Assembly: GCA_034440635.1 (NCBI GenBank)
Contig: JAOTON010001526.1
Span: 1,249,001 to 1,313,000 of the forward strand
DNA length: 64,000 bases
From: Lepas anatifera
Taxonomy: Eukaryota; Arthropoda; Thecostraca; Lepadidae
Direction of reading: 5' to 3'
Below, piece by piece: positions 20,300 through 31,809 of this stretch. The position numbers and the translations under genes are program-made. Position 1 is the stretch's first letter; the number at the start of each line of letters is the position of its first letter. The notes under the pieces were generated by a model. The model saw only the letters and a program-made list of their open reading frames with translations, had not been told where the DNA came from and ran no database searches.

Positions 20300-21467
20300 A
20301 TGACGCACTGTGGAAGGGCATGACTTTTGTCTAAAAGGCACCTACAATGGGGTCAATCTCCCCAGGAAGAAATTTTCTAGAGGGTCATTTAAATGTATAT
20401 TTCGCAGGAATCATCACTACTGCATGACACGGTCATTAACATAAATATTTAGTATGCTCATCCACTTAAGCTTTGGTAAATATTGCTTCAGATTTAGCGT
20501 CCGCAGATAAATGTTTATTCGCGGATTGTTATTGAGAGACACTTCCCAACGAAACACGCTTGGCAGAATGCGGATTCATGAATTTTTTTACTTCCTGTGT
20601 TTTAAATAATCTTGCAGGCAAATACGCTCCTGTGTAACTGGAGTTTGCTTTTAGTGCGCATGTCCACAGAAAAGTACTGTACATTTCGACGACTAATTTC
20701 GCTTTGGAAAATAAGGAACAGTCGAAAATACATTAATCTCTATTTGTTTGTCCCCATGAAGTGTCAAATGGGCAGGCACACGTATTAAAACACAAACCTG
20801 TTAAGAATTAATCAAACAGATATATATCAAAATTTGAAAATCTGTCAAAACCAAAATTGTCCTGATGCATTTGCTTTGTCTCTCTGTACACACGGCCCTG
20901 CCTAAAGCGTAGACATATCTAGTCATATCACTGATCATCTTTTACCAGGTGCAGCTACGCCAATTTTCATAAATATCCGGAGCGTTTCAGTCCAAAAGGC
21001 TTACAACATAGTGCAAAATAACCGGCACCAAAGTCACAGACCAGAGCCAAGCCGGCGCGTCGGGAATTTGGCAAGGCAGTATGTTTTTTGGTGCCGGGTT
21101 TATTTTTCCCTGTTGAATTTACGGTTCTTCAGATATAACATTTTATAGAGAAATCTAAGACAATCAAAATAACCCATACGCTGATGTTTATTCCAAAAGT
21201 CAGTGATAAATCAGTGATATTACAGAATTGGTACAAGTTTTTCCGGTGTCTCTAAGAAAAAGCTGGTGCTTTGAGCGGCTCTATGCTACGGCTCTATCCA
21301 ATCTATTGTCAGTGCAACAGACATCCAGTGAAGAGGAACATAACCTCAGCACAATTTTTCCGAATTAATTATGACTTTTTCCGGCTATTTTCTTAAGTCC
21401 TAAAGATCGAATCTGAAAGGTCCAGGGCTGCACTTATATCCTACCACCACCCTGCACTGTCGCAACG

Positions 21468-21470
<3 letters not shown>
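20300..21470. other. No recognisable feature
   Basis: This is AT-rich sequence upstream of the Cys-rich gene promoter. No exon, repeat terminus or RNA gene was recognised on either strand. Confidence 0.5.

Positions 21471-21559
<89 letters not shown>
21471..21559. repeat. CT microsatellite
   Basis: Nearly pure CT repeats, interrupted once by CCCCCCTCC. The Glu/Arg reading frame on the minus strand is an artefact. Confidence 0.95.
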
Positions 21560-21562
<3 letters not shown>

Positions 21563-21704
21563 TCGATAGTGTTTTGCTGTAGGCAGTCCCTGCACCGAAT
21601 CAATAGGTTCCTCGACCTAAGATGGACGCTCAGCGGCGGTGGGATTCCGCACCCAAGCCACCGTCGTCGGCAGCCAGCGAATACAACCGCAGGCAGCCAA
21701 CCGC

Positions 21705-22245
21705 TCCACCATCAGCACGGTGTCATTTCCGGAAGTACGGCGCCATTGCTGACAGCACGGTGTCATTGCCGGCAGCACGGTGTCATTGCTATCAGCACTG
21801 CCATTGCCGTCAGCATGGTGTCATTACCAGCAACACGGTGACATTACTATCAGCACGGTGTCATTGCCGGCAGCACGGTGGCATTGCTGGCAGCACGATG
21901 TCATTACCGGCAACACGATGACATTACTATCAGCACGGTGTCATTGCCGTCAGCACAGTGGCATTGCTTTCAGCACGGTGTCATTTCCGGCAGCACGGTG
22001 TCATTGCTATCAGCACGGTGTCATTGCTTCCAGCACGGTGTCAGTGCCATCAGCACGGTGTCATTGCCGGCAGCACGGCGTCATTGCTATCAGCACTGTG
22101 TCATTGCTGTCAGCATGGTGTCATTTCCGGCAGCACAGTGACATTGCTATCAGCACGGTGCCAATGCCAGCAGCACGGTGTCATTGCTGTGGGGGTTCAA
22201 CAGCATGTTGTCATTGCCATTAGCAAAGTTTCATTGCCGGCAGTT
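21705..22245. repeat. 20 bp minisatellite, about 26 copies
   Basis: The unit is CAGCACGGTGTCATTGCCGG, with variants at the last four bases (CCGG, CTAT, CCGT) that alternate. The unit is not a multiple of three and has no stop in any phase, so all three forward frames stay open. These frames should not be taken as a gene. Confidence 0.9.
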
Positions 22246-22259
22246 GCGCTCTCCTGGAT

Positions 22260-23160
22260 TTGTAGAATATTGAAAGTAGTTGGTTTGCACAACGACCAAA
22301 TTTTCACGGAAGAAAAATATGCAAGGCCTTTTGTGCTGCTTGGAACTCCTCTGGACTGGTCGTGGGGCCTTCAGTGCCGTCATGGAAACATCTGGTGGTT
22401 AATATGAGGACCTTCTGGACGGCTAATTTGTTTTCTTTTAGGTCCCAGGAGTTTCTGTTATATTGGGCAAAACAGCGTGTGCAATGTTGAAGCCTAATGT
22501 TAGGATTCTTGTTTTTGTTGTTGCAATTTTTTGGCCTGTCATTGCCCATTATTTGCCATTTTTTCCAACTTGAGGACCCGTCCCACCTTAGGAACCTTCT
22601 TTGCTATTTCAGGAATTCTTATTGCTATTTCTGGGGGCCTATGGCACCATCACGGGTTCCGCCATAACCAGGCCTTCTGGTGTTAATTTTGTTTGTTATC
22701 TCGAAGGCCTTCTCTATTGTTGAAAGATTCCTTCGTTGCCGTGTGGTCTCCCAGCAAACTGAAAGACCTACCTTTACTTTAATATAATAAATATCAGCTA
22801 TTATCAGGCCTGTTTTGCTTATTATCCCTTTTGACCGTTTGAGAGTCACCTTAAGCAAATGGGAACCACTGCATTGTCATAGTTGGGCCTCGTTTGTCAC
22901 TTAAAAGGCCTCGTGCTGTGAATTTCGAGCCTCCTGGCAGCAGAAGCTGGCTTTGGTCCCCTCACAGCAATATTTGGTTCTTCAAACCTATCTAAGGGGC
23001 ACCAGTGGCGCTGGCTTGGGGACCTTTACCCACTACTGTTGCAAAGACCTCCACGGAAATTCGGAGAAAGACTGTCGTCCCTCCACCGAAGTGGAGGGAC
23101 ACATATGACCGGCCTCTCTAGCGGAACCTATATCTAGAGAAAAAAAACATTGTTTCGAAT
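22260..23160. other. Degenerate GGCCTTCT-rich sequence
   Basis: GGCCTTCT or close variants recur loosely (about 22,324, 22,360, 22,670, 22,705). The pattern recalls the decayed 30 bp minisatellite at 43.1-44.0 kb. There is no gene signal. It may be an old derivative of the same repeat. Confidence 0.3.
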
Positions 23161-23164
23161 TTCT

Positions 23165-23640
23165 GGTGGTCAAAATTCTGTTTCTTATCCTGGTGATCTG
23201 TGATGACCTTAGATAGATCAAAGGTAAAGATCGCCCCTGGAATCCGTCAAAGGGAGGCAAATAATGATTTTCTGAGAAATGTGAGCGCTTATAACAGTTT
23301 TTGTGACTTTTAGATCATAAGACAGTATTTTCCTATGTTTTGTCAATGGGAGAGGTTACCTCGTGACCCGACCTCAGGCCACCAAATAAAAAATCCTGGA
23401 TACGCATTTTATAGACCCTGGAGGAGTCATCAAATATAGAAAGTTTCAAATCAATCGGCATAGAAATGTAGCTATGGTAGAGCTAAAAAGTTGAAGTGAG
23501 GCGACCTTGCTTGACCTCGCCTGGTAACCTGACCTAGTTGGGCCCGGGGTAGAACATTTCAGGGATGGAGGGAAAATGATGGGGTGAGAGGAAATCCCTT
23601 CAACCGCTGTGCTGCGTCTCGCTGTTCAGAGGTGCAGAAA
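23165..23640 (-). mobile_element. AGGTCA-rich TTAA element, 5'-part fragment (copy F)
   Basis: Diverged but collinear with the left half of the family at 61.75-62.22 kb: GGTGACC-type words, TAGACCCTGGAGG, GAAGTTTCAAATCAATCG-like words, then AACCGCTGTGCTGCG. It is the oldest-looking copy and lies 20 kb from the main cluster. Confidence 0.7.
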
Positions 23641-23649
23641 GTATACTGG

Positions 23650-25820
23650 CTGTCACAAACTCAATGCGACATATGCCTCCTCTGTCACACAAAGCTGGAA
23701 ATGATAATTTTATACTTGAATACTATTTCCAATTTGCTGAATGTCATCTACCTGTCTCTTACTTTTTGCAACTGACAAGGTTCAAACACCAAGCCATTAC
23801 CGCATGAAAGTATTAAACTGTGTTTTCATTTTTAGATAATGTTTATGTTTTGGAAGGAAAATTTCCAATTATGGATCATTGTTTTCAGTGCTGGGATCAT
23901 AACTATTATTGGCAACTCTGACTGCAGTTTCCCCAATGACATGCATTTCCCTTTTGAAGAAGTTTCCATTTTTGGAAGGAGTGTTTCCAATTATGGTACA
24001 TTTCCATGATTAAATGTGGCAATTATCATGAAAATTATTATTGGAAACTAATCTATAAATGGGAGCGTACACCTACACACAATTGGGAACCCTGATCACA
24101 GCTTCCCCCACCCCCACTGAACTTCCATCTCACATATCAACAAAAGGGACAAAAATGTCAATGTCAACATAGGATTTGGATCTACCTAAAATGTGTTGGT
24201 AAAGTGGACCTTAGGTAGCATTTTTACAGCCAGATCAAATGCTTAAAATTTCCCAACACCTGATTATCACCTGCCTGGTCGTTCCTTCTTGCAGTAAAAA
24301 CTCTGAGGCAACTACCCTGCATAGATGTAAAATTATGTCTATTGGCCTAATAGGTACAGAGGTATTGGAAGTCTCATACCAAAGAAAGACCCAGTGTATA
24401 AGTCAAAATCCTGCTTTAACTCCAGGCAGTTCAGGTCCTGTGTGTTGCTTACTACCACTGGTAGTAAGCAACACACCCCCAACCAGCGTTTTTCAAAGTC
24501 TCTTTCTTTCTGAGATTTTCTGTGATTTTCTGAGATGAGAAGGGGGTCTACTAGGCCCCCTCTAGTGCACGTTAGTGCCAGGTCCCTCTCCAGTGTGTGT
24601 TTTAACACTTTGTGGAGGACTGCATTGGCACACATTTGCTATCTGTACAATATTGACATGATAATTTGATCATGAAACCTCACCTGAATTACTGTTGTTG
24701 CCAGTCTGCTGCTGGTGCCAACTCTCCCAACTTCCTCCAGCTCCAAATCTACCTAACCAATCTTGATCTAGGGCACAAATAAGGTAAGGCACAAGCAAGC
24801 TAAGGAATGAAAAACCAAGTTTGATGTGTGAAAGTGCATCAGAATCAAAGTAGCCTACATTCATCTTAGATTAGCCATGGGCAGCACTATTTATTCCGGC
24901 TAGTTTTAGCCTGCACTTATCTCAGATATACCTAATAAATATGCCCTCAACAGAAGTAGCTTCCCACTTGTTCAAATTTTTTGGCAGGCTTTACATCACA
25001 CAAACATTGCGAAATTGTGTTGTCGCTGTTGCGTAGTTTAGGTAGAATTGCTGCCCAGCTATGTTTATTTCTTTCACTCATTTAGTACTTTTCCTAGTAG
25101 CTTTTAGGCGTACTTGATACTAAATTCAAAGAAATAGGGACCGCTAAATCGAAGATACTCAAACTTTAAATATTATTTAACCTGACAAAATGGACAGAAA
25201 AGTACTTGATAACATATCTGCGTTATCTTTAATGCCTTAAATATGCCCACAATCATGTATTTCTCGAAAAATTGACTGTCACATTTCGGGCATCTAGGCG
25301 GCAACTTTCTGGCAACTACTAACAATCGGCGTCATTGGGCTGCATGTTAAAATCTGGCAACTGTGACAGCGGTTTCCGGGTTTTCTGCAGCGGGGGTCTC
25401 TCGTTTTAGTAGAAACTGAACACAGTACCAATATTGTATCACTGATGGTACGCTGTGCAATTGAAGGACAGAATTGCTAAATTAAGATATTCGCTACACG
25501 CTTCATTCTGTATTTCGAAAATGCGTGGTTTGATTTTGAACCATACTGTCACGATCGCTATTTTGTCACACTTATGCACCTCAACTATCATAAATGTGTC
25601 ACAAACTCCAGTAGCCGAGTTGGCAAGTTTCTGCACCTCTGTCGCTGTTATTCTGCTATTCTGAAAACAACATTAGGAGGGGGCTATCATGGGCCCCGGT
25701 GAGGCGAGGCTGGAGAGCAAGGTTGGCTATGCGGATGGAAATGTGCTCGCCATGCTTTTTGTGACTTTCTGTAACCAGTTACATTGAGCAGAGCTATTGA
25801 CGCGCACAAAAAATCTAAGG
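23650..25820. other. No gene seen; contains one perfect palindrome
   Basis: No exon or repeat terminus was recognised on either strand, apart from the 37 bp palindrome listed separately. TTCCAATTATGG-type words recur between 23,860 and 24,060. Confidence 0.45.
24440..24476. repeat. 37 bp perfect palindrome
   Basis: Two 18-base arms, GTGTGTTGCTTACTACCA and its exact reverse complement, are separated by one C. Perfect over its whole length, it could extrude as a cruciform or be transcribed as a hairpin. Confidence 0.9.
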
Positions 25821-25829
25821 GTCTGGCGT

Positions 25830-26122
25830 CAGGGGCGGGCGTAGACCCGAGCTTTTTGAAGGGCGCCAAGCCCATGTCTGCCTCTCCTGCCGGGGGGGGT
25901 GAGACGTGTGAGGGACCTAGACAGACCTAGTATAAACTACCTCTCCAAGTACATGATCGCTCTCCTGGGGGAGCAAAGATTTGATTACTTGACAGACTTA
26001 GTGGAATCACCATTTTAAAAAATTTATCCGACTTTTGGGGGGCCATAAAATAGTTTGGCCCCTCTTCCAGCGCTTTGGGAGGGCCATGACCGGAATGCCC
26101 CCCCCCCCTGCGTCCACCAATG
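25830..26122. mobile_element. hAT-type MITE (family P) with 8 bp duplication
   Basis: The termini CAGGGGCGGGCGTAG and (reverse) CATTGGTGGACGCAG are flanked by identical TCTGGCGT at 25,822-25,829 and 26,123-26,130. CA ends and an 8 bp duplication fit the hAT superfamily. Related copies are at 26,463 and 38,546. No transposase is present. Confidence 0.85.
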
Positions 26123-26462
26123 TCTGGCGTGAGGTGAGGGCTGCATATCATTCGCGTTTGAAACGTCATTTGAAAATTCCCATCTGGTATCATAATCACA
26201 GAGTGTGCTCGGCTTATGGTGTATTTACCTTTGACATACTCCTGGCTAAATCAAAATTATGCTGTTCAAATTATTGTCGAAAAGTACCAATAGCACTATT
26301 CAAGCCTTCAATCAAAGTAAGGTTTTTAGAACTGGACCGTTTGCCAATGAGCATTTTGAGCTCAGAAGTAAATATGAAATTATAAATTGTGACCTCGATT
26401 CTTGTTCTAATAGTGGACTGAAAAGGGCATTTCAAAGGTATATACGCATTGTGGCTGTTGCT

Positions 26463-26776
26463 CATTGGCGGACGCAGGGGGGGCATTCCGGCCATGGCCC
26501 CCAAAGCGCTGGAATGGGGGGTCAAACTATATTTTGGCCCCCAAACGCCGGTGAAATTTTTGAAAAAAAGTTGTCTATTATAAATCTGTAGAGCAAAAAT
26601 TATTTGCTCCCACCCCTCCCCTCCGAGAGCAATCATGTACTTGGAGAGGTAGCTTATACTAGGTCTGTCGAGCACTGAAAAAAGGTGTTTACACTTGGTC
26701 TGTAGAGCTAAAAATCTTCGCTCCCACCCCCCCCAGGAGGAGAGGCAGACATGGGTTTGGCCCCCAAAACTCGTGT
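26463..26776. mobile_element. hAT-type MITE (family P), inverted and 3'-truncated
   Basis: Starts CATTGGCGGACGCAGG and runs through the family's GGCCCCCAAA, CTTGGAGAGGTAG and GGAGAGGCAGACATGGG segments, then stops at AAAACTCG without the second terminus. It is opposite in orientation to the copy at 25,830, so the pair forms an inverted arrangement. Confidence 0.8.
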
Positions 26777-26779
26777 GTG

Positions 26780-26852
26780 TGTGAAGTGCGTTTATGACTG
26801 TGGACATGTACTTCGCGTTGAATATACGAAATAAAGTATTTTTATTATTATT

Positions 26853-26922
<70 letters not shown>
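26780..26922. repeat. Retroelement-like 3' tail with ATT/ATC microsatellite
   Basis: AATAAAG precedes ATT repeats and about 23 TCA repeats (to 26,922), as at the 3' end of many non-LTR elements or SINEs. The poly-Asp frame on the minus strand is the microsatellite. No body was identified. Confidence 0.6.
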
Positions 26923-26923
<1 letters not shown>

Positions 26924-26929
26924 TGTTGT

Positions 26930-28380
26930 TGACCAAAGTCCATGTAACATGGCTATAAAGTAAATATTTATAGCTCAAAGATGCCTCGAAAATGCGCCCT
27001 TTTCCTTACACTCGTTTGTTTGTAAATCTCGGGGGAGTGGGAGCACTAAGGATCCCGCCCGCCGCACGTTGACCCCAGAACCATATTCACTGCGTGGAAC
27101 AAACCAGTAATGCATCGATAGCTCCCAGCCATTCTTTTAATTGCAGCATCATGATTGCTATTGTATATTTGTTTATAATTGTTAGACTACTGCCTGACGG
27201 GTGATAGTCATTGCTGCTCATTGATGTTGATAATCACTGCGCCACCTGTTGGACGAATATGCTAATAGGTTATTTTAATTGACAGCTATTTGGAATACGC
27301 GAGTGTTTTGATCTCTCGATTGCATGGCGTTTATCATTAATTATTTATTACACCGCTTCAAGCCCTCGCTCTGAAAATCCGCTGTTGTTCTACTTAACTC
27401 TGACCAGTGGATTCTTATCAGCTCGGTTCTAAAACAATGTTCAAATTTCTCTAGGTGATGTAATGCCTTTGCCGTTATAATGCCCATGTAAGAGAAATCT
27501 TCTTAGGTGTTGGCCCTAATCAGGAAAGACATCTTACATGGGTATCTCATACGGTGTCATTTGTTCTTCGTGATCAACGAAAATTGATCTCATAACTGGA
27601 GAAAGCTACAGAGCAGCGGTGAATCAAATAAAAAGTAAAAATGGGCTCCTTGCACTAATCATTGGTGCTATGCTGATGATTGTGGTTTAGCTCGTCGGCT
27701 TGCACCCCAGATTGTATTTGGGGTATAAAGTGAGGACCTGTGGCGGTTTCTTGGTTTTCAAAACTGTGCATTTATTGTCCCAGAACCTGTTATTCCCAGT
27801 AGAGATATCGGGTCTGAATGGCTGAGCTCACCAGTGCAGGGGTCAGCACATTCATTGGGTTTCTCCATTAAACACAAAGCTCACCCCAAGAAAAATGTTT
27901 TACAGATCAAAATCGTTTTGGTGTCTTACAAAAGAGAAAGTAAATGCACAACGGAGTAGTTGTGAGATACATTAAAGGGATTATGTGCCTCTGAGTGGGT
28001 ACCAGTATCAGTTTCGGAAATATTTGATGGTCGTGTTCTCCGAGATTTTCCCCAAATATGTCAGCAAGATCGGAGTTCTTCTGACCCCCGCTGCTCACTT
28101 CCACGTGCTCCTTAAAGCGGCATGATTCTGGCTTTTGTAACGGAAGTGAGCAGCCGCAAACAAGCGTAACCACCGCATTAGTTTTCAAAATTTCAGAAAC
28201 AAAAGCGGTGGTGACAACTGACAAGCAGAGATAGGATTACTCTGATACTTGTTGCAAAGGTCAGGAGAGAGCAGGTGTGCATCGCACCTTGTGTTTTTTG
28301 GGCAGCAGGTTCCGAGTAGGATGTTACGCCTCGTTCTCCGGAATAGGTGTCTTCTGGTCCTCTGAAAGCCGCCCATCACA
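26930..28380. other. No recognisable feature
   Basis: Single-copy-looking sequence with no exon, RNA gene or repeat terminus I can support. A short inverted repeat, GCTGCTCACTTCC against GGAAGTGAGCAGC (about 28,090-28,155), may mark an old MITE. Confidence 0.4.
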
Positions 28381-28384
28381 GGAG

Positions 28385-28435
28385 AGAATCGGCAACGCCA
28401 TATAACCGAGCTGCGTTCGTCGTTAAACCCCAGCG
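28385..28435 (+). mobile_element. SINE 3'-domain fragment
   Basis: GGCAACGCCATATAACC followed by CGTTCGTCGTTAAACCCCAG matches the shared 3' domain of the SINEs at 4.6, 47.1 and 57.2 kb. The tRNA head is absent. Confidence 0.65.
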
Positions 28436-28439
28436 ATAA

Positions 28440-31108
28440 GGCAGGATGTTATCTTTTCCAAGTTCATTGTTGTTGAAGGAATAAGAACAAAAATATATAT
28501 ATACCTGGTTATGTTATCGAAACAAGGCAAAGTTCCGTTGGGAAATACCACACATCATTACTAACATGAAACTGGAAAAAAGCCACATCAAATAAGGTAA
28601 ATATAGGTTTTATTGGCATATTTAAGAGAGTCAGATAATCCAGATAGGCTTCTGGTTGAATGCACGTGTTGTGACTGGTCCGTTGGATGGTTTGTGCAAA
28701 GCAGGATATCCATGTGATCAGTGATGATTTTTATCACCAGTTCTAAAGCCCGTTGACCTTCATTGGTAGCATTGAGAAGAGATCTAAGTTTGCAGCGATG
28801 AAGAGTGCATCGGGGCGCCAATATCGCCTCGAATCTCTCTGAAAATAGCCCGATATTTTTCTCACATCAGGAGCTGTGCCGTAACTCTGGATTTAGTTGG
28901 CACGCGGGACGAGCGACTCGTGGGAGGTAAAGCTTTCCTAACAGCAGGGAACATCGCCGTAAAGTAGTCACGCTGTCACAAAGGCATGCTAGAAACACCA
29001 ATCTCAAATCCATTTGCGGTAAAATTATGTTCACTCATGAAATGTTGTCTCGCGAGGTCCCGTGTTGTGTCGATTTTATCATCTGCCCACTCGATCGTTC
29101 TACCTGCAGCCTAATTCGAAGCGACGGAACGTACTTAAGAGGTGTGATGATCTTGAGCTATGTACAGTTGATAAATGGATTAGTGCAACGGTACACTTTT
29201 TTAGAGACAGTACTGTCACGTTTGTCTATTTACCACGTGGCAGTCTTAGTTCGATGCCAAATAAGTACCTAAGTCTGCACAGGTATTTTCATGGGAAAAT
29301 GATAGCATTTATAATGGAAAAAAACTTCTAGATTAGGCTCGGCCTCGCTGCGAGGTTTACCAGTCTGGACATTATGCTGTCCCAATTACAGAGATCTGTC
29401 CTATAAAAGAAAGAAAAAGCTGAGATATTACGGGCCTCAGGCAGATTTAAAGAACATAAATCAACGTTGCATTCTGAAAAATTCCAATTTGAAGGAGCCG
29501 TACATGTTATCAAGCGCATGGGTGGAGAATATGCCCCGGCCACCCCGGCCATGGCCGGGGTAACTTTCAAGTTACCCCGGCGCGGCCGGGATAACTTTTG
29601 GAGTCCTTGTTAATGCTGCAGAAGGTCAAAATTTACGGTTAATATGGTCAGGTTTTACAATAAATCGAAGATGCATTTACAAACAATATGTACCCACATA
29701 ATACCTATTGATGGATGCATTTTAATTTTAGCTAATATGATCTTGCTTCCCTGCAACTACTTAACCGTTCCTACATTTCCACAGCTACCCTACAGCGACA
29801 AGAAGGAGTAACGAGTGTCGGGTGTTTTGAGACGTCCTACCTATCACGAATCCATTTTTCTTTATAGGTCACATCTTTCCCCTACATTCAGTAAAGATGA
29901 AGCGGCAAAAGACTTTGGAGGCATTCTTTTAAGCAAGCATCGAAGAGAAAGGTGAGGCATTACGTTTATTAAATAATACAAATGTCGAAATCTAAACGTT
30001 CTTGGGGGGGACGTCAGTGGAAGCAAATGGATTGTCATAAAAGGTTTGTACTGAGGATGATTTGATATATTTTATGATGACATTATTCGTAATAGTCTGC
30101 ACGGCTGCCTGCCAAGGACTTCTGGCAAGGGCGGCCATTTTAAGTGTGACAACACAACTCACGTACATTGTTCCATGTTTTATCAGTTTGTGTAGACGGA
30201 TCAATTTCCCATTTTATTCACAACAACCAGATCGAGTGTTTTAGTTGGCAGCCCATTTGGTCTCTTCCTTTCTATTTCATTTTCATTCGCCTTTTTCCAG
30301 TTTGTCAGTCCAGTCAACCTCCTCTGCCACCACGTCTGGAGTACATTGAAAGTGCATACATTGAGCGTACATTGAAAACTGTGACTCATTGCCCATTTTA
30401 GATAAACTACATCAGTAATTTAATTCAGCCTTTGATAGTATGATATAAACATGAAACGACGCAATATTTAATACTTGATGTCTGGTATTTATGTATTGAT
30501 ATCCGGTATTATGTCTTGGTACTTGATGTCCGGGATTTATTTTGTTCAGAATGCTTCTTCGCGTGTCTATAGGAAAGTAAAGTAAGCCACGTGTTTATTT
30601 GATCTTAACTACATGTGAATGCACATCTTCAAAACCCCATCCTGGTTTCAGCTGAAACTAATGCCATTGTGATATTATTCGACGTTGCCTGTTCACTTAG
30701 TTGAAAAAAATATCTTATCAACATTTGTTTATTCTGCAGCAAGCATTCGATCAGCCGTTCCCCAAATGGGTATCCCAGCAGCAAAATCAACATCAAGACA
30801 ACACACACCCGAGGACGTTCCTCGTCATCGTTCCGATATACTTTGCCCATGCCATTTACCGTGTCCCTTTCCAGGAAAACCTTTTTGCGGCCATTCATTG
30901 CCTCAAAAGATCATACAAGTTGTTATTGAAAATAAAACGAGATTCTGTGTTTCGTCTTTACTTTTTTATTGTCTGTTTTGTGCTCTTTTACTTTTCAATG
31001 GACCACTGTGGACCTCCACAGCTGACCTTAGCAATAGGCATGGCCGTTTGTGCGGGGAAACTGTCCATTTTATTATTCCTCTGGAGTACGTAGGTACACT
31101 GGAAGCAT
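28440..31108. other. No gene seen
   Basis: No supported exon. A short tandem repeat of TACTTGATGTCTGGTATTTA-like units lies at about 30,471-30,540. The palindrome pair at 29,543-29,580 is listed separately. Confidence 0.4.
29543..29580. repeat. Two overlapping perfect palindromes
   Basis: CCCCGGCCATGGCCGGGG (29,543-29,560) overlaps the hairpin CCGGGGTAACTT - TC - AAGTTACCCCGG (29,555-29,580). They share six bases, so only one can form at a time. Both are perfect. Confidence 0.9.
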
Positions 31109-31116
31109 GCAAGGCA

Positions 31117-31388
31117 CGCTGGCGGATCCAGGGCGCAAAATTGGCTTAGCCTTCCTCCAAAAAAATATGTGGGAGAATAACAATACAACTTAGCACCCCC
31201 CCCCACGGCTAACATCGCTTCCCCCTCTCTCCCGGTCGACGACACAACACCAACACCGCTTCACAACCCCCCCGTGGACACAATAAAGGCCACGCCAACG
31301 TAGTTTCCAACCCCACGCACCCACCCGGTCGACGAGCCCTGGTTAATTTTTTGCCCCCCCACAAACAGGTGCGCTGGATCCGCCACTG
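31117..31388. mobile_element. hAT-type MITE with GGCGGATCCAG termini
   Basis: The left end TGGCGGATCCAG and right end CTGGATCCGCCACTG are inverted. The flanks GCAAGGCA (31,109-31,116) and GCCAGGCA (31,389-31,396) form an 8 bp duplication with one mismatch. The core is C-rich with no reading frame of note. Confidence 0.85.
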
Positions 31389-31644
31389 GCCAGGCATCGG
31401 ACGCCGGCAGGGGTAACTTTTAGAACAATTCTCCACCCATGATCAAGCGAAAAAGTGAGTCCGCAGTAAGCTAATCTGACAGGCTTCTACACGTCCGCTA
31501 CAAATAAAATACTTTTGGAGGTGTTTTGGACAAAGCCGCTATCTTAGATAGGTGGAGAGTGCCATTCCAGCTTTTTCCTCAGTTTTGCCATCGTGGGAAG
31601 ATGTTTTGCTAAGATTGAAGATAAAAAGGTTGAATGTTGTCATT

Positions 31645-31806
31645 GTGAATAGTCCTAAAAATAACCGTCTTACATTCATACTATATATTGAAGAGAAAAG
31701 GCCAAGATAATAAACTTTACTTCGTTTATCCTTCCGTTTATTATCTTGGCCTTTTCTCTTCAATATATAGTATGAATGTAAGACCGTTATTTTTAGGGCT
31801 ATTCAC
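31645..31806. repeat. 162 bp near-perfect palindrome
   Basis: Arms of about 71 bases (starting GTGAATAGTCCTAAAAATAA) differ by very few bases around a roughly 20-base spacer. It shares no sequence with the 186 bp palindrome at 5.2 kb. Probably a young foldback MITE. Confidence 0.88.
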
Positions 31807-31809
31807 AGT

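Noticed and set aside
21780..22407. His/Cys-rich repetitive protein (147-149 codons)
   Set aside because: All three frames are open because the 20 bp minisatellite unit lacks stops. There is no start context or splice support.
26271..26978. 235-codon minus-strand protein with poly-Asp
   Set aside because: The Asp run is a TCA microsatellite and the rest spans a hAT-type MITE.
31709..31806. Intrinsic terminator-like hairpin
   Set aside because: The arms are far too long and lie in eukaryotic DNA. It is a foldback palindrome.
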